Made by a program: the position numbers and the translations under genes
Assembly: GCA_964509075.1 (NCBI GenBank)
Contig: CAZDWC010000003.1
Span: 62,001 to 126,000 of the forward strand
Length of the DNA stretch: 64,000 nucleotides
Direction of reading: 5' to 3'
DNA from: UBA7239 sp964509075
GTDB lineage: Bacteria > Pseudomonadota > Gammaproteobacteria > Pseudomonadales > UBA7239
Notes under the pieces: model-generated
Told to the model about the DNA's origin: nothing
The model's input: only the letters and a program-made list of their open reading frames with translations
Database searches by the model: none
Part shown: piece after piece, positions 25,821 to 33,398 of the stretch
Numbering within the stretch: position 1 is the stretch's first letter
Layout: every line of letters begins with the position of its first letter

Positions 25821-27125
25821 ATGAAACGCTTGTTGTTGACTGGTTTTGTTTCGTTGCTGGCCGTGATTTTCCCCGTGCTTTTGTCTGCAGAAAGTCTGAC
25901 CATCGAGGTGACGCGTGGCAAAAGGGATCCGACCCCGATCGCCGTGGTGCCTTTTGCCTGGAGTGGGGCCGGGTTCAATGGCGACCAGATGGCGGAAATC
26001 ATCGCTTCGGATCTCTACCGCAGCGGGCAGTTCATGCCCATCGACAAGACCAATATGCTGTCTTTTCCGCATAGCGAGAGTGAAATCGTCTACCACGACT
26101 GGAAAATGTCGCGCGCCGATTATCTGGTGACAGGCCAGCTGGCGCCGCGCGGTGATGGCGGTTTTACCGTCACGTTTCTGCTGAGCAACATCAACGGTCA
26201 GAAAATCATGTTTACCCGCAATGTGCAGGGTGGCCCCAACAATCTGCGCGATATGGCGCACTTCGTCAGTGATGAAGTGTATGAAGCCATCACCGGCTAC
26301 CGCGGTGTTTTCCAGACCAAGCTCATCTATGTGCGCGAAGACCGTCAGAAAGGCCGCAGTACGTTCAAATTGTTCCAGTCTGATCAGGATGGCGCACGTG
26401 AATTTACCCTGATGACCAGCAGTGAGCCTATCCTCTCGCCGGACTGGTCTCCGGATGGCACTCAGGTTGCCTACGTCTCGTTTGAGGGGCGCAAGCCTGG
26501 CATCTACCTGCAGACGATTGCGACCGGCAAACGTGAGCGTTTGACGGCATTCAAGGGGCTTAATGGTGCGCCGCAGTTTTCACCGGATGGTCGCAGCCTG
26601 GCCATGTGTTTGTCCAAGGACGGCAACCCCGAAATTTATGTGATGGATATTGCCTCGCGCCAGTTGCGTCGTGTTACCAATCATTTCGGTATTGATACCG
26701 AGCCTTCATGGACGGTTGATGGGCGTGAAATCATCTTCACTTCCAGTCGTGGCGGCAAGCCGCAGTTGTACAAGGTGAATCTGGCATCCGGCCAGACGGA
26801 TCGCCTGACCTTCGAGGGTGATTACAATGCTCATGGCCATATGTCTCCGGATGGCAAGTTGATTGCCTTTGTTCACCGTCGCGAAGGCATCTTTCATACT
26901 GCCGTACAGGATGTGAAATCCGGTCGTATCACCATCCTGACCCAGACGGATCTGGATGAATCGCCGACATTGGCTCCTAATGGGCGCATGCTGATGTATG
27001 CCACCAAACAGGGTAATCGCGGTGTGTTGTCATCGGTATCCGTTGATGGTGGCGTGCAGGTGCATTTGCCTTCGCAGAGCGGGGATGTTCGTGAGCCTGC
27101 CTGGGGGCCATTCAAGCCGCGTTGA
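25821..27125 (+). CDS. tolB: Tol-Pal periplasmic beta-propeller protein TolB
   Basis: 434 residues. A signal peptide (MKRLLLTGFVSLLAVIFPVL, cleavage near SA-E) leads to an N-terminal alpha/beta domain (TPIAVVPFAWSGAG ... EIIASDLYRSGQF) and a six-bladed propeller with repeated LSPDWSPDG, PQFSPDG and EPSWTVDG motifs. TolB shuttles between TolA and Pal. An ATG at 25812 is also in frame, but AGAGG is spaced properly only for the ATG at 25821. A GC-rich hairpin follows, then a 270-base gap before pal. Confidence 0.95.
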   Translation: MKRLLLTGFVSLLAVIFPVLLSAESLTIEVTRGKRDPTPIAVVPFAWSGAGFNGDQMAEIIASDLYRSGQFMPIDKTNMLSFPHSESEIVYHDWKMSRADYLVTGQLAPRGDGGFTVTFLLSNINGQKIMFTRNVQGGPNNLRDMAHFVSDEVYEAITGYRGVFQTKLIYVREDRQKGRSTFKLFQSDQDGAREFTLMTSSEPILSPDWSPDGTQVAYVSFEGRKPGIYLQTIATGKRERLTAFKGLNGAPQFSPDGRSLAMCLSKDGNPEIYVMDIASRQLRRVTNHFGIDTEPSWTVDGREIIFTSSRGGKPQLYKVNLASGQTDRLTFEGDYNAHGHMSPDGKLIAFVHRREGIFHTAVQDVKSGRITILTQTDLDESPTLAPNGRMLMYATKQGNRGVLSSVSVDGGVQVHLPSQSGDVREPAWGPFKPR

Positions 27126-27136
27126 TGTTTGCCAAC

Positions 27137-27164
27137 CCCGGCGCCTTGCGAGCACGGCGCCGGG
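27137..27164 (+). terminator. GC-rich hairpin after tolB (no T-tract)
   Basis: CCCGGCGCC (27137-27145) pairs with GGCGCCGGG (27156-27164) across a 10-base loop, 11 bases after the tolB stop. There is no following T-run, so it may stabilise the 3' end or attenuate rather than terminate. It separates tolQRAB from pal, which has its own promoter. Confidence 0.4.
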
Positions 27165-27348
27165 CCTGATGCTGATTTGCCCGAAAAAAGTGCGTGAAAT
27201 GCCGTAAAAACAGCGCAAAAAAGACTGGCATGCGTCAGGATTCCGTACTAATATTGCGCGCGCTGTCGCCAGCGGCTGCATCAGCTTCAATGGCGGATCA
27301 GAGTTTCTTCAGGGTTTTTCACGAGTTTAGAGTCGTGATACTACTTTG

Positions 27349-27360
27349 AAGTGCTATAAT
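27349..27360 (+). promoter_or_regulatory. Putative pal promoter (extended -10)
   Basis: TGCTATAAT (27352-27360) is a perfect extended -10 element, about 37 bases upstream of the pal ATG. The -35 position has no good hexamer, which is common when the -10 is extended. An independent promoter fits the separate, high expression expected for Pal. Confidence 0.55.
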
Positions 27361-27396
27361 CGTGTTTTCTTAACCACTGTCACTGAAGGAAGGCCT

Positions 27397-27870
27397 ATGT
27401 CTACTATGCAAAAACTGATCGGCGTAATGTTCGCTATGGTTCTGGTTGCTGGCTGCTCTAGCCAAAACAAAGATGACCAGGGCGCTGGCGATAACTCTGG
27501 TGCCGCTACTACCGGCGATGCTTCTTGGGATTCCGTACGCAGCCAGTTCGGCAACGTCGTTTACTTCGAATTCGACAAGTCTGACATCCTGCCTGCTTCA
27601 GAAGAAATCCTGAACGCTTACGGTAAACTGCTGAAATCTACTGGCGATAACGCCACTCTGGAAGGCCATGCTGATGAGCGCGGTACTCGCGAATACAACA
27701 TGGCTCTGGGCGAGCGTCGTGGCAAAGCTGTTGCAGACTTCCTGACTGTTCAGGGCGTTGCTGCCAGCCAGCTGGAAGTTGTTAGCTTTGGTGAAGAGCG
27801 TCCAGCAGTTGCCGAGAGCAACGAAGCTGCATGGTCTAAAAACCGTCGCGTAGAAATCATCAAGAAGTAA
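27397..27870 (+). CDS. pal: Peptidoglycan-associated lipoprotein Pal
   Basis: 157 residues. The signal peptide ends in the lipobox LVAG-C (Cys20), so the protein is lipid-anchored, and Ser at +2 suits outer-membrane sorting by the Lol system. The C-terminal OmpA-like domain (VYFEFDKSDI ... LEGHADERGTREYNMALGERRGKA ... SKNRRVEIIKK) binds peptidoglycan. Codons are strongly biased to optimal ones (GCT, CTG, CGT), as expected for an abundant protein. GAAGGAAGG precedes the ATG at 27397; a start at 27346 is not credible. It has its own promoter and terminator. Confidence 0.97.
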   Translation: MSTMQKLIGVMFAMVLVAGCSSQNKDDQGAGDNSGAATTGDASWDSVRSQFGNVVYFEFDKSDILPASEEILNAYGKLLKSTGDNATLEGHADERGTREYNMALGERRGKAVADFLTVQGVAASQLEVVSFGEERPAVAESNEAAWSKNRRVEIIKK

Positions 27871-27911
27871 TCCTGCGGGATCTTGGTGGTCAGTGTAAAA
27901 ACTGACGAAGT

Positions 27912-27939
27912 AAAAAGGCCAGCATATGCTGGCCTTTTT
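27912..27939. terminator. Bidirectional-type intrinsic terminator after pal
   Basis: A perfect 28-base palindrome: AAAAAGGCCAGCA (27912-27924) pairs with TGCTGGCCTTTTT (27927-27939). It starts about 40 bases after the pal stop and ends with a T-run on either strand. Confidence 0.88.
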
Positions 27940-28053
27940 CTTGTGCGCATGTTTTGTGCGTGAATGGATACTTTGTCTCTATTGCGGATAATATTCCCCT
28001 GATCAAGGTCTTATCGTCGGGTATGACCAACTCGTGTTTTGCAAAAGGAATCA

Positions 28054-28959
28054 ATGATGAAAACGGCTTTGTCTGTCGTCGCTTTGTTAGGTCTTGTCGG
28101 GGCTTTGCCTGTCCTGGCTCAGGCTCCTGTCAATGATATCAGTACGCCTGCCGCGCAGCGCCGGATGCCGGTTTCCGGTGGTGTCGCTGTCGATGATGGT
28201 GGAAGTGCCCAGACCTATGGCACCGGCGCTGACGATAGCCCGGCGGCAGATAGCGGCATACGGCCAATTGTCCCGGCAGCCAGTAATTCCGAATCACGCC
28301 CTGAATCTCGCAGTTCATCCTCATATGCTTCCGGTAATGCGCCAGCGGGAGGTGAGGCAGGGCTTTATCGTCAGTTCCAGCAGCTGCAGGAAGAAGTTGC
28401 CAGCCTGCGAGGCCAGCTGGAAGAGCAGGCTTACCAGATCCAGAAGCTCAAACAGCAACAGCAGGACGATTTTGCCAGTCTGGATCGTCGTCTGGGTGCT
28501 GGTGGTACTGCTCCGTCTGCCGCTGCTGCTGATGGTGGGGCTGCAGCAGGGGATAGACCGTCAGCCGCCGCAAAACCCGCGGCAGCAGTTAATACTGATG
28601 GGCAGGAAGTTTATGAAGAGGCCTATGGCAAGCTGAAGGCAAAGGATTACGATGGAGCAATCGTTGCATTCAAGGCCTTTGTCAGCAAGTACCCAACCAG
28701 CGATTACGCTGCCAGTGCATGGTACTGGCTGGGTATCGTTTACCAGACCAAGGGAGACTTCGACAATGCCGGTAAGTCATTCGGCTCCCTGATAGAGCGC
28801 TTTCCTGATCATGCCAAGACCGATGATGCCAAATACAACCTCGGCAAAATCTATCATCAGCAGGGTAAGGCTGATAAGGCAAGGGTGCTATTGAAAGAAG
28901 TCGCCGCCGGTAAATCCAAATCTGCGCCGTTAGCTAAGACTTATCTTGAAAGTATGTGA
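28054..28959 (+). CDS. cpoB: Cell-division coordinator CpoB (YbgF), Tol-Pal system
   Basis: 301 residues. Signal peptide (about 1-24, cleavage after AQA), a Ser/Gly/Ala-rich linker, a Gln-rich coiled coil (about 105-145: LEEQAYQIQKLKQQQ) that serves for trimerisation in this family, and C-terminal TPR repeats (VYEEAYGKLKAKDYDGAIVAFKAF, WYWLGIVYQTKGDFDNAGKSF, YNLGKIYHQQGKADKA). CpoB links peptidoglycan synthesis to Tol-driven constriction. Two adjacent ATGs (28054, 28057) could both serve. It is separated from pal by a terminator. The last 26 bases overlap the 3' end of the opposing lapG-like gene. Confidence 0.93.
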   Translation: MMKTALSVVALLGLVGALPVLAQAPVNDISTPAAQRRMPVSGGVAVDDGGSAQTYGTGADDSPAADSGIRPIVPAASNSESRPESRSSSSYASGNAPAGGEAGLYRQFQQLQEEVASLRGQLEEQAYQIQKLKQQQQDDFASLDRRLGAGGTAPSAAAADGGAAAGDRPSAAAKPAAAVNTDGQEVYEEAYGKLKAKDYDGAIVAFKAFVSKYPTSDYAASAWYWLGIVYQTKGDFDNAGKSFGSLIERFPDHAKTDDAKYNLGKIYHQQGKADKARVLLKEVAAGKSKSAPLAKTYLESM

Positions 28960-29695
28960 GTTGGTTTGCGGCACTTCTCAGCCTTTTTCTGCGCGGGAAG
29001 CAGCCGCTACAGCAAATCAGCAAGAAAGCCTGCATGGCATTCACTTCCCTGAGAATGCGTTGGTTGACATCCAGCCATGTGGTCAAACTGTTCTTGCGGG
29101 CAGTCAGTTGGGTGTTGCGTTCCTTGGCCAGCCACAGGCCGCTGCCGTTGAAGCTGTAGACAGGGCGCAAATCCTTGCGATCTGACGCCGTGGATACCCT
29201 GTCTTTCATGTTGTCCAATACCAGTGGTTCGGCATTGGGTGTTTCATAGTAGGCAAGCACCATGTGCGCCTGATTGATGTGGGTGGCGATGACATAGGTG
29301 ATACGCAACTTTTCTTCAGGAACGCCCAATTCTTTCAGTGTGAAGTATTTGGCGATGGCAAAATCCTCGCAATCTCCACCGTCGGTGCCCAGCATTTCTA
29401 TCGGGGTGGCCCAGTAGTCCTTCTTGCCCCAGTGCTCCTCGTCAGGCATCCAGCGAATGCTGTTGAAGAAACGATTGACCTTGTTGAGCTTGTCCTTGAT
29501 GGAGGCATCTTTTTGTTTGTCCAGCAGTTCGTACCAGTCCTCCATGCGTGCGCGCCCCCCCCGCCCGTATTTCTGTTCGGCAAAGGCAAGGATCTGGCTC
29601 TTGCTGGCAAAGTCGCACCAGGCGTAAACCGATAGCAGCAGCAGGGCTATGAGCAAAATATCGGGCCAAACCCGCTTGGCGGGATATGACGTCAT
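28934..29695 (-). CDS. lapG: LapG-like periplasmic transglutaminase-type cysteine protease
   Basis: 253 residues. An N-terminal hydrophobic segment (PDILLIALLLLSVYAWC) targets it to the periplasm. The catalytic triad of the LapG family is visible: Cys109 in TDGGDCEDFAIAKY, His144 in INQAHMVLAYY, Asp161 in LVLDNM; the Asp residues around the Cys bind calcium in known members. LapG cleaves large adhesins to release cells from surfaces when c-di-GMP is low. No lapD or adhesin gene is adjacent. The coding strand has an 8-G tract (29562-29555). The last 26 bases overlap cpoB tail-to-tail. Confidence 0.85.
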   Translation of the reverse strand: MTSYPAKRVWPDILLIALLLLSVYAWCDFASKSQILAFAEQKYGRGGRARMEDWYELLDKQKDASIKDKLNKVNRFFNSIRWMPDEEHWGKKDYWATPIEMLGTDGGDCEDFAIAKYFTLKELGVPEEKLRITYVIATHINQAHMVLAYYETPNAEPLVLDNMKDRVSTASDRKDLRPVYSFNGSGLWLAKERNTQLTARKNSLTTWLDVNQRILREVNAMQAFLLICCSGCFPRRKRLRSAANQLTYFQDKS

Positions 29696-29943
29696 GCATT
29701 CTTCATCCGGGATGAGGTCTGTCTGAAGTATAGGAACAGTACGGCAGAATGAAGGCGCGAGTGCATTTATGGTAAAGAGCTATTGCCGGCTCTCTGGTTG
29801 AAGGTAAATCGTCTAAGTGACTGTCTGTGGCGAGTCCCGTAGAGAGACTATACTCATGGCTCAATCATAGGGCAGAAACACAAACGCACACAGGCAGAAA
29901 AATGTGTGATGTTGGTGATTATTCCAAAAAAGAGGGCAGGTAG

Positions 29944-30258
29944 ATGGCGACATTCTGGACGGGGTCTGCGCTTGCAGCAGACTATGGGCAAAATCGAATA
30001 CAGGCACTGAAACAGGCAACACGTGTGGCATTCAATGCTGCTGACGACAGGCAGCTGGCACGCCGTGAGGCCTTCACCTGTCTGAACAAGGCCATCCGCA
30101 TGGCGGTTATGGCCCAGTTTGATGAGCAGGAGCCGCCGCAGGCTGCTGAGGCGAATGATCAAATGGATGATGACTTGCTGATGCATTGCGGTTGTCTGGA
30201 ATGCTTTCCGTATGCGCAGGTAGTGACAATGGCAGAGGCGCGCGCGGCCAGGATTTGA
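29944..30258 (+). CDS. Hypothetical protein with CxCxxC motif (104 aa)
   Basis: 104 residues. Alpha-helical N-terminal part (RIQALKQATRVAFNAADDRQLARREAFTCLNKAIRMAVMAQF), an acidic stretch (NDQMDDDLLM), then HCGCLECFPY, a CxCxxC arrangement with a preceding His that could bind metal. No signal peptide. GAGGGCAGG lies upstream of the ATG. A TATACT at 29849-29854 may be a -10 element. I do not recognise the family. Followed by two hairpins. Confidence 0.55.
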   Translation: MATFWTGSALAADYGQNRIQALKQATRVAFNAADDRQLARREAFTCLNKAIRMAVMAQFDEQEPPQAAEANDQMDDDLLMHCGCLECFPYAQVVTMAEARAARI

Positions 30259-30357
30259 TGCAGATTCTGCAGGAAATGAGTTGTTTAAGTCAGGAAAAAT
30301 AATTACTATCGCTGCTCAATTAATATTGAACTAATTTATCGTCATGATGGCTTACAT

Positions 30358-30410
30358 AAAAAAACCGGTAATTGTGCGACTGTGGCATTGCCATGTGTTG
30401 CGGTTTTTTT
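30358..30410. terminator. Terminator-like hairpin with A/T flanks
   Basis: AAAAAAACCG (30358-30367) can pair with CGGTTTTTTT (30401-30410); the interior holds a short TGGCA/TGCCA stem. It lies in the 280-base gap between the 104-aa gene and the EamA transporter gene. The long interior makes it less certain than the hairpin at 30441. Confidence 0.4.
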
Positions 30411-30440
30411 GCGTTTGACGTTTTGATTGTCTCGAACCAA

Positions 30441-30466
30441 AAGGCCGCGTTCTGCGGCCTTTTTTG
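30441..30466 (+). terminator. Intrinsic terminator
   Basis: AAGGCCGC (30441-30448) pairs with GCGGCCTT (30454-30461), loop of five bases, followed by a T-run to 30465. The A-rich 5' flank would let it also act on the opposite strand. It precedes the EamA transporter gene by about 75 bases. Confidence 0.75.
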
Positions 30467-30539
30467 TATCTGGTGAAACTTCACTACTGACAGAAAACTT
30501 CGCGGAATGTGGCAGGACACGATTCCGGGAGCCTGTGTT

Positions 30540-31457
30540 ATGGAAGGAAAAGCAAGAAAGTATGCGGGTTTTATTGATCCGAATGTCTTGCTGGTTGGTA
30601 TTTCAGCATTACTGTTTGCCTGCAAGGGGACGTTGATCAAATTTCTGTATGCACAGGGCGCAGCAGTGGCTGATGTCATGTTGTTGCGCATGTTGTTTTC
30701 GCTGCCGGTATACGCGTGGGTGTTGATTGCTCGCTTACCGGAAGCGCGTGGAATCTTCGGGGTGCGACAGTGGTTCGGTGTCTGCCTGGTGGGGGTCGCA
30801 GGCTACTATCTCGCCAGTTACCTGGATCTGCTCGGGCTGCAGACGGTCAGCCCGGGTCTTGAGCGTGTCATTCTTTACACGTATCCGGTTTTTGTTGTGT
30901 TGTTGTCGACGTTGGTGATGCGGAAGGTGGTTTCCATGTATCTGTGTCTTTGTGTCGCAGTGATTTACCTGGGATTGCTGCTGGTGTTTTATGCGGACAT
31001 CCGTGCGCAGCCGGCAGGAGCTTTGTCGGAGATTGGCAGCGGAGCTGTCTATGTATTGTTGAGTGCAATCACCTTTGCTATCTATGTTGTCGGCAGTGAT
31101 CACTACATGCGTACATTTTCCAGTGCCTTGTTTACGGCGGTGGCGATGATTGCGGCTTCACTGGCGATGGTGCTGCATTACGGTGTCACCAGTGCCTATA
31201 CCGGGCTCATGCATTTGCCTGCTGCTGTTTATGGCTGGTGTGCCGTGACAGCGCTGGTGTTCACAGTGTTGCCATCTTTCATGATGTCTGCAGGTGTACG
31301 CCAGATCGGCTCTGCCAAGGCAGGTGCAGTGGGCATGATAGGGCCGGTTGCCACGGTTATTGTTGCGGGGCTTGCGCTGGGAGAACCGGTGACACTGTTG
31401 CAGCTGACTGGTCTAGGTCTTGTCATGCTCGGCGTGCACCGCCTGCATCGGCTGTGA
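30540..31457 (+). CDS. EamA/DMT-family transporter
   Basis: 305 residues, about ten hydrophobic segments in two similar halves, the drug/metabolite transporter layout. GISALLFACKGTLIKFLYAQGA and LERVILYTYPVFVVLLSTLV match the first EamA half; MIGPVATVIVAGLALGEPVTLLQLTGLGLVMLGV is the second-half signature. Substrate cannot be read from the sequence. An in-frame ATG at 30507 exists; the ATG at 30540 has GGGAG properly spaced. The mtnB gene begins 40 bases after its stop on the same strand, so shared transcription is possible. Confidence 0.87.
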   Translation: MEGKARKYAGFIDPNVLLVGISALLFACKGTLIKFLYAQGAAVADVMLLRMLFSLPVYAWVLIARLPEARGIFGVRQWFGVCLVGVAGYYLASYLDLLGLQTVSPGLERVILYTYPVFVVLLSTLVMRKVVSMYLCLCVAVIYLGLLLVFYADIRAQPAGALSEIGSGAVYVLLSAITFAIYVVGSDHYMRTFSSALFTAVAMIAASLAMVLHYGVTSAYTGLMHLPAAVYGWCAVTALVFTVLPSFMMSAGVRQIGSAKAGAVGMIGPVATVIVAGLALGEPVTLLQLTGLGLVMLGVHRLHRL

Positions 31458-31497
31458 TTTATGGCAAAATGCCGCCTTTGCTTCAACGGGGGTTCTT

Positions 31498-32139
31498 GTG
31501 GCGGATCATTCCGGTTTTGATCACGATCTGTTTGAACGGTGTGCCGAGCGCATCATCACTGCCAGCCGTGATATTTACAGTCGCGGCTGGTCACCGGCCA
31601 CATCCAGCAATTATTCCGTGCGTGTGGATGCAGATTGTTGTGCGATTACGGTGTCGGGCAAGCACAAGGGTGAATTGGGCTTGCGTGACGTGATGGCTGT
31701 TGATTTGCAGGGGCGGCCCTTGATGGATCGCAAACCCTCAGCAGAAACGCTTCTGCATACACAGCTCTATGCACGGGACGCTTCCGTCGGTGCGGTATTG
31801 CACACGCACTCTGTTCGCGCAACGGTATTGACGATGGAGTTGCCGGGTGTTGATACGCTGGTATTGCGTGGTTATGAGTTGCTGAAGGCGTTTGCTGGTG
31901 TTACCACTCACGATACAGAGCTTTGTATTCCTGTCTATGAGAACACACAGGATATGGTTCAGCTTTCGCAACAAGTCGAGGCCCGCATGCAGCGAGAAGG
32001 TACCGGTGTTGCCTATCTGATTCGCGGCCATGGTCTTTATACCTGGGCAGAAGATCTCACGTCCTGTATGCGTCATCTGGAAGCGCTGGAATTTCTGCTG
32101 GAATGTGAATGGCAGCGCCATCTGGCGCGTCGTGTCTGA
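31498..32139 (+). CDS. mtnB: Methylthioribulose-1-phosphate dehydratase MtnB
   Basis: 213 residues, class II aldolase fold. SRGWSPATSSNYSVRVD is the phosphate-binding region, PSAETLLHTQLY carries the catalytic Glu (E83), and HTHSVRATVL (H102, H104) with HGLYTW near the C-terminus binds the metal. The enzyme dehydrates methylthioribulose-1-P in the methionine salvage pathway. The start is a GTG at 31498 with GGGGG just upstream; a longer reading from 31420 would run into the EamA gene. mtnD and mtnC follow closely. Confidence 0.92.
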   Translation: MADHSGFDHDLFERCAERIITASRDIYSRGWSPATSSNYSVRVDADCCAITVSGKHKGELGLRDVMAVDLQGRPLMDRKPSAETLLHTQLYARDASVGAVLHTHSVRATVLTMELPGVDTLVLRGYELLKAFAGVTTHDTELCIPVYENTQDMVQLSQQVEARMQREGTGVAYLIRGHGLYTWAEDLTSCMRHLEALEFLLECEWQRHLARRV

Positions 32140-32149
32140 GGAGACAATC

Positions 32150-32695
32150 ATGAGTGCACTGAAAATTTTTCATGAAAGCAATCCGCAGCAAGCGCAAGAG
32201 ATTACAAATGACCCTGTGCAGATTGCTCATTTCCTCAATGCCATAGGTGTGCGCTTCGAACAGTGGCAGCCGGATGCTCCGGTGCAGGCGGGCGATAGTC
32301 AGGAGGCAATTCTTGCTGCCTATCGCAGCGATATTGCGCGTATTGTTGCGGAAGAAGGGTTTGTGACTGTCGATGTCATCAGTCTCAATTCAAATCATCC
32401 GGACAAGGAAGCTTTGCGGCAAAAGTTTCTCAGTGAGCATTGTCATGGTGAAGATGAGGTGCGTTTTTTTGTTGACGGCGTAGGTCTGTTTTATTTGCAT
32501 GTCGGAGACAAGGTTTACAGCGTGCTGTGCGAGAAAGGGGATTACCTGAGCGTGCCGGCCAATACGCCGCACTGGTTTGATCTTGGGCCCGAACCTGAGC
32601 TGGCGGCGATCCGTTTCTTCAACAATCCCGAGGGCTGGGTGGCGCATTACACGGGTAGTGTCATCGCTGAGCGTTTTCCCCGATTGGACAGTTGA
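32150..32695 (+). CDS. mtnD: Acireductone dioxygenase MtnD
   Basis: 181 residues, cupin fold. The metal ligands are H97, H99 and E103 in EHCHGEDEVRFFV and H141 in PANTPHWFDLG. With Fe it converts acireductone to the methionine precursor 2-oxo-4-methylthiobutyrate and formate; with Ni a family member makes CO instead. GAGGAGACAATC upstream decides the ATG at 32150. It follows mtnB by 10 bases and precedes mtnC by 3, so the three are co-transcribed. Confidence 0.95.
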   Translation: MSALKIFHESNPQQAQEITNDPVQIAHFLNAIGVRFEQWQPDAPVQAGDSQEAILAAYRSDIARIVAEEGFVTVDVISLNSNHPDKEALRQKFLSEHCHGEDEVRFFVDGVGLFYLHVGDKVYSVLCEKGDYLSVPANTPHWFDLGPEPELAAIRFFNNPEGWVAHYTGSVIAERFPRLDS

Positions 32696-32698
32696 TTC

Positions 32699-33397
32699 AT
32701 GATCAAGGCAATTCTGACTGACATAGAAGGAACCACGAGTTCCATTTCCTTTGTGCGCGATGTGCTTTTTCCCTATGCCGCCCGGCATTTACCGATGTTT
32801 GTGCGTGCCAATGCGCATGATCCTGACGTGCAGGCGCAGTTGAGTGCAGTGGCGCAGGAAGTGGGCATCGATGCTGGCGATCACGAAGCCATTCTTGCGG
32901 TCTTGTTGGGATGGATTGCCGAAGACAGAAAAGCTACACCCTTGAAAACATTGCAGGGTATGCTCTGGGAGCATGGGTATCGCAACGGTGATTATCGTGC
33001 GCATGTGTATGCAGATGCATATGAGCAATTGCGACAGTGGCAAGCAGATGGCTTGCCGCTCTATGTCTACTCATCAGGCTCGATACAGGCGCAGAAGCTT
33101 TTTTTTGGTTTCAGTGAATATGGCGACATGACGCCGTTTTTTTCCGGTTATTTCGACACCACGATTGGGTCGAAGCAGTCTGTGGATTCATATCGCAGGA
33201 TTGTGGAAGTCATTGGCTTGCCTGCCGATAGCATCTTGTTTCTTTCGGATATTGCAGCGGAGCTGGAAGCTGCAAAACTGGCAGGCTTGCAGACATGCTG
33301 GTTGGTGCGGCCAGCCGACACCACGGCAGATGAAGCGGCAATTGCGACGAGTGTGCATAAGGTTGCCGGGGATTTTTCGCAGATCGCTCTATCTTGA
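32699..33397 (+). CDS. mtnC: Enolase-phosphatase E1 (MtnC)
   Basis: 232 residues, HAD superfamily. Motif I is unusual for HADs but normal for E1: ILTDIEGTTSSISFVRDVLFPYA; motif II is VYSSGSIQAQ, and motif IV is SILFLSDIAAELEAA. The enzyme enolises and dephosphorylates 2,3-diketo-5-methylthiopentyl-1-P to acireductone, the substrate of the adjacent mtnD product. Its stop is one base from the end of a converging membrane-protein gene. mtnA, mtnK and mtnN are not in this window. Confidence 0.95.
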   Translation: MIKAILTDIEGTTSSISFVRDVLFPYAARHLPMFVRANAHDPDVQAQLSAVAQEVGIDAGDHEAILAVLLGWIAEDRKATPLKTLQGMLWEHGYRNGDYRAHVYADAYEQLRQWQADGLPLYVYSSGSIQAQKLFFGFSEYGDMTPFFSGYFDTTIGSKQSVDSYRRIVEVIGLPADSILFLSDIAAELEAAKLAGLQTCWLVRPADTTADEAAIATSVHKVAGDFSQIALS

Positions 33398-33398
33398 G

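Noticed and set aside
24501..26261. 586-residue open frame antisense to tolR-tolA-tolB
   Set aside because: It lies opposite three well-identified genes, and its low-complexity content mirrors the TolA repeat. No ribosome-binding site or family signature is seen.
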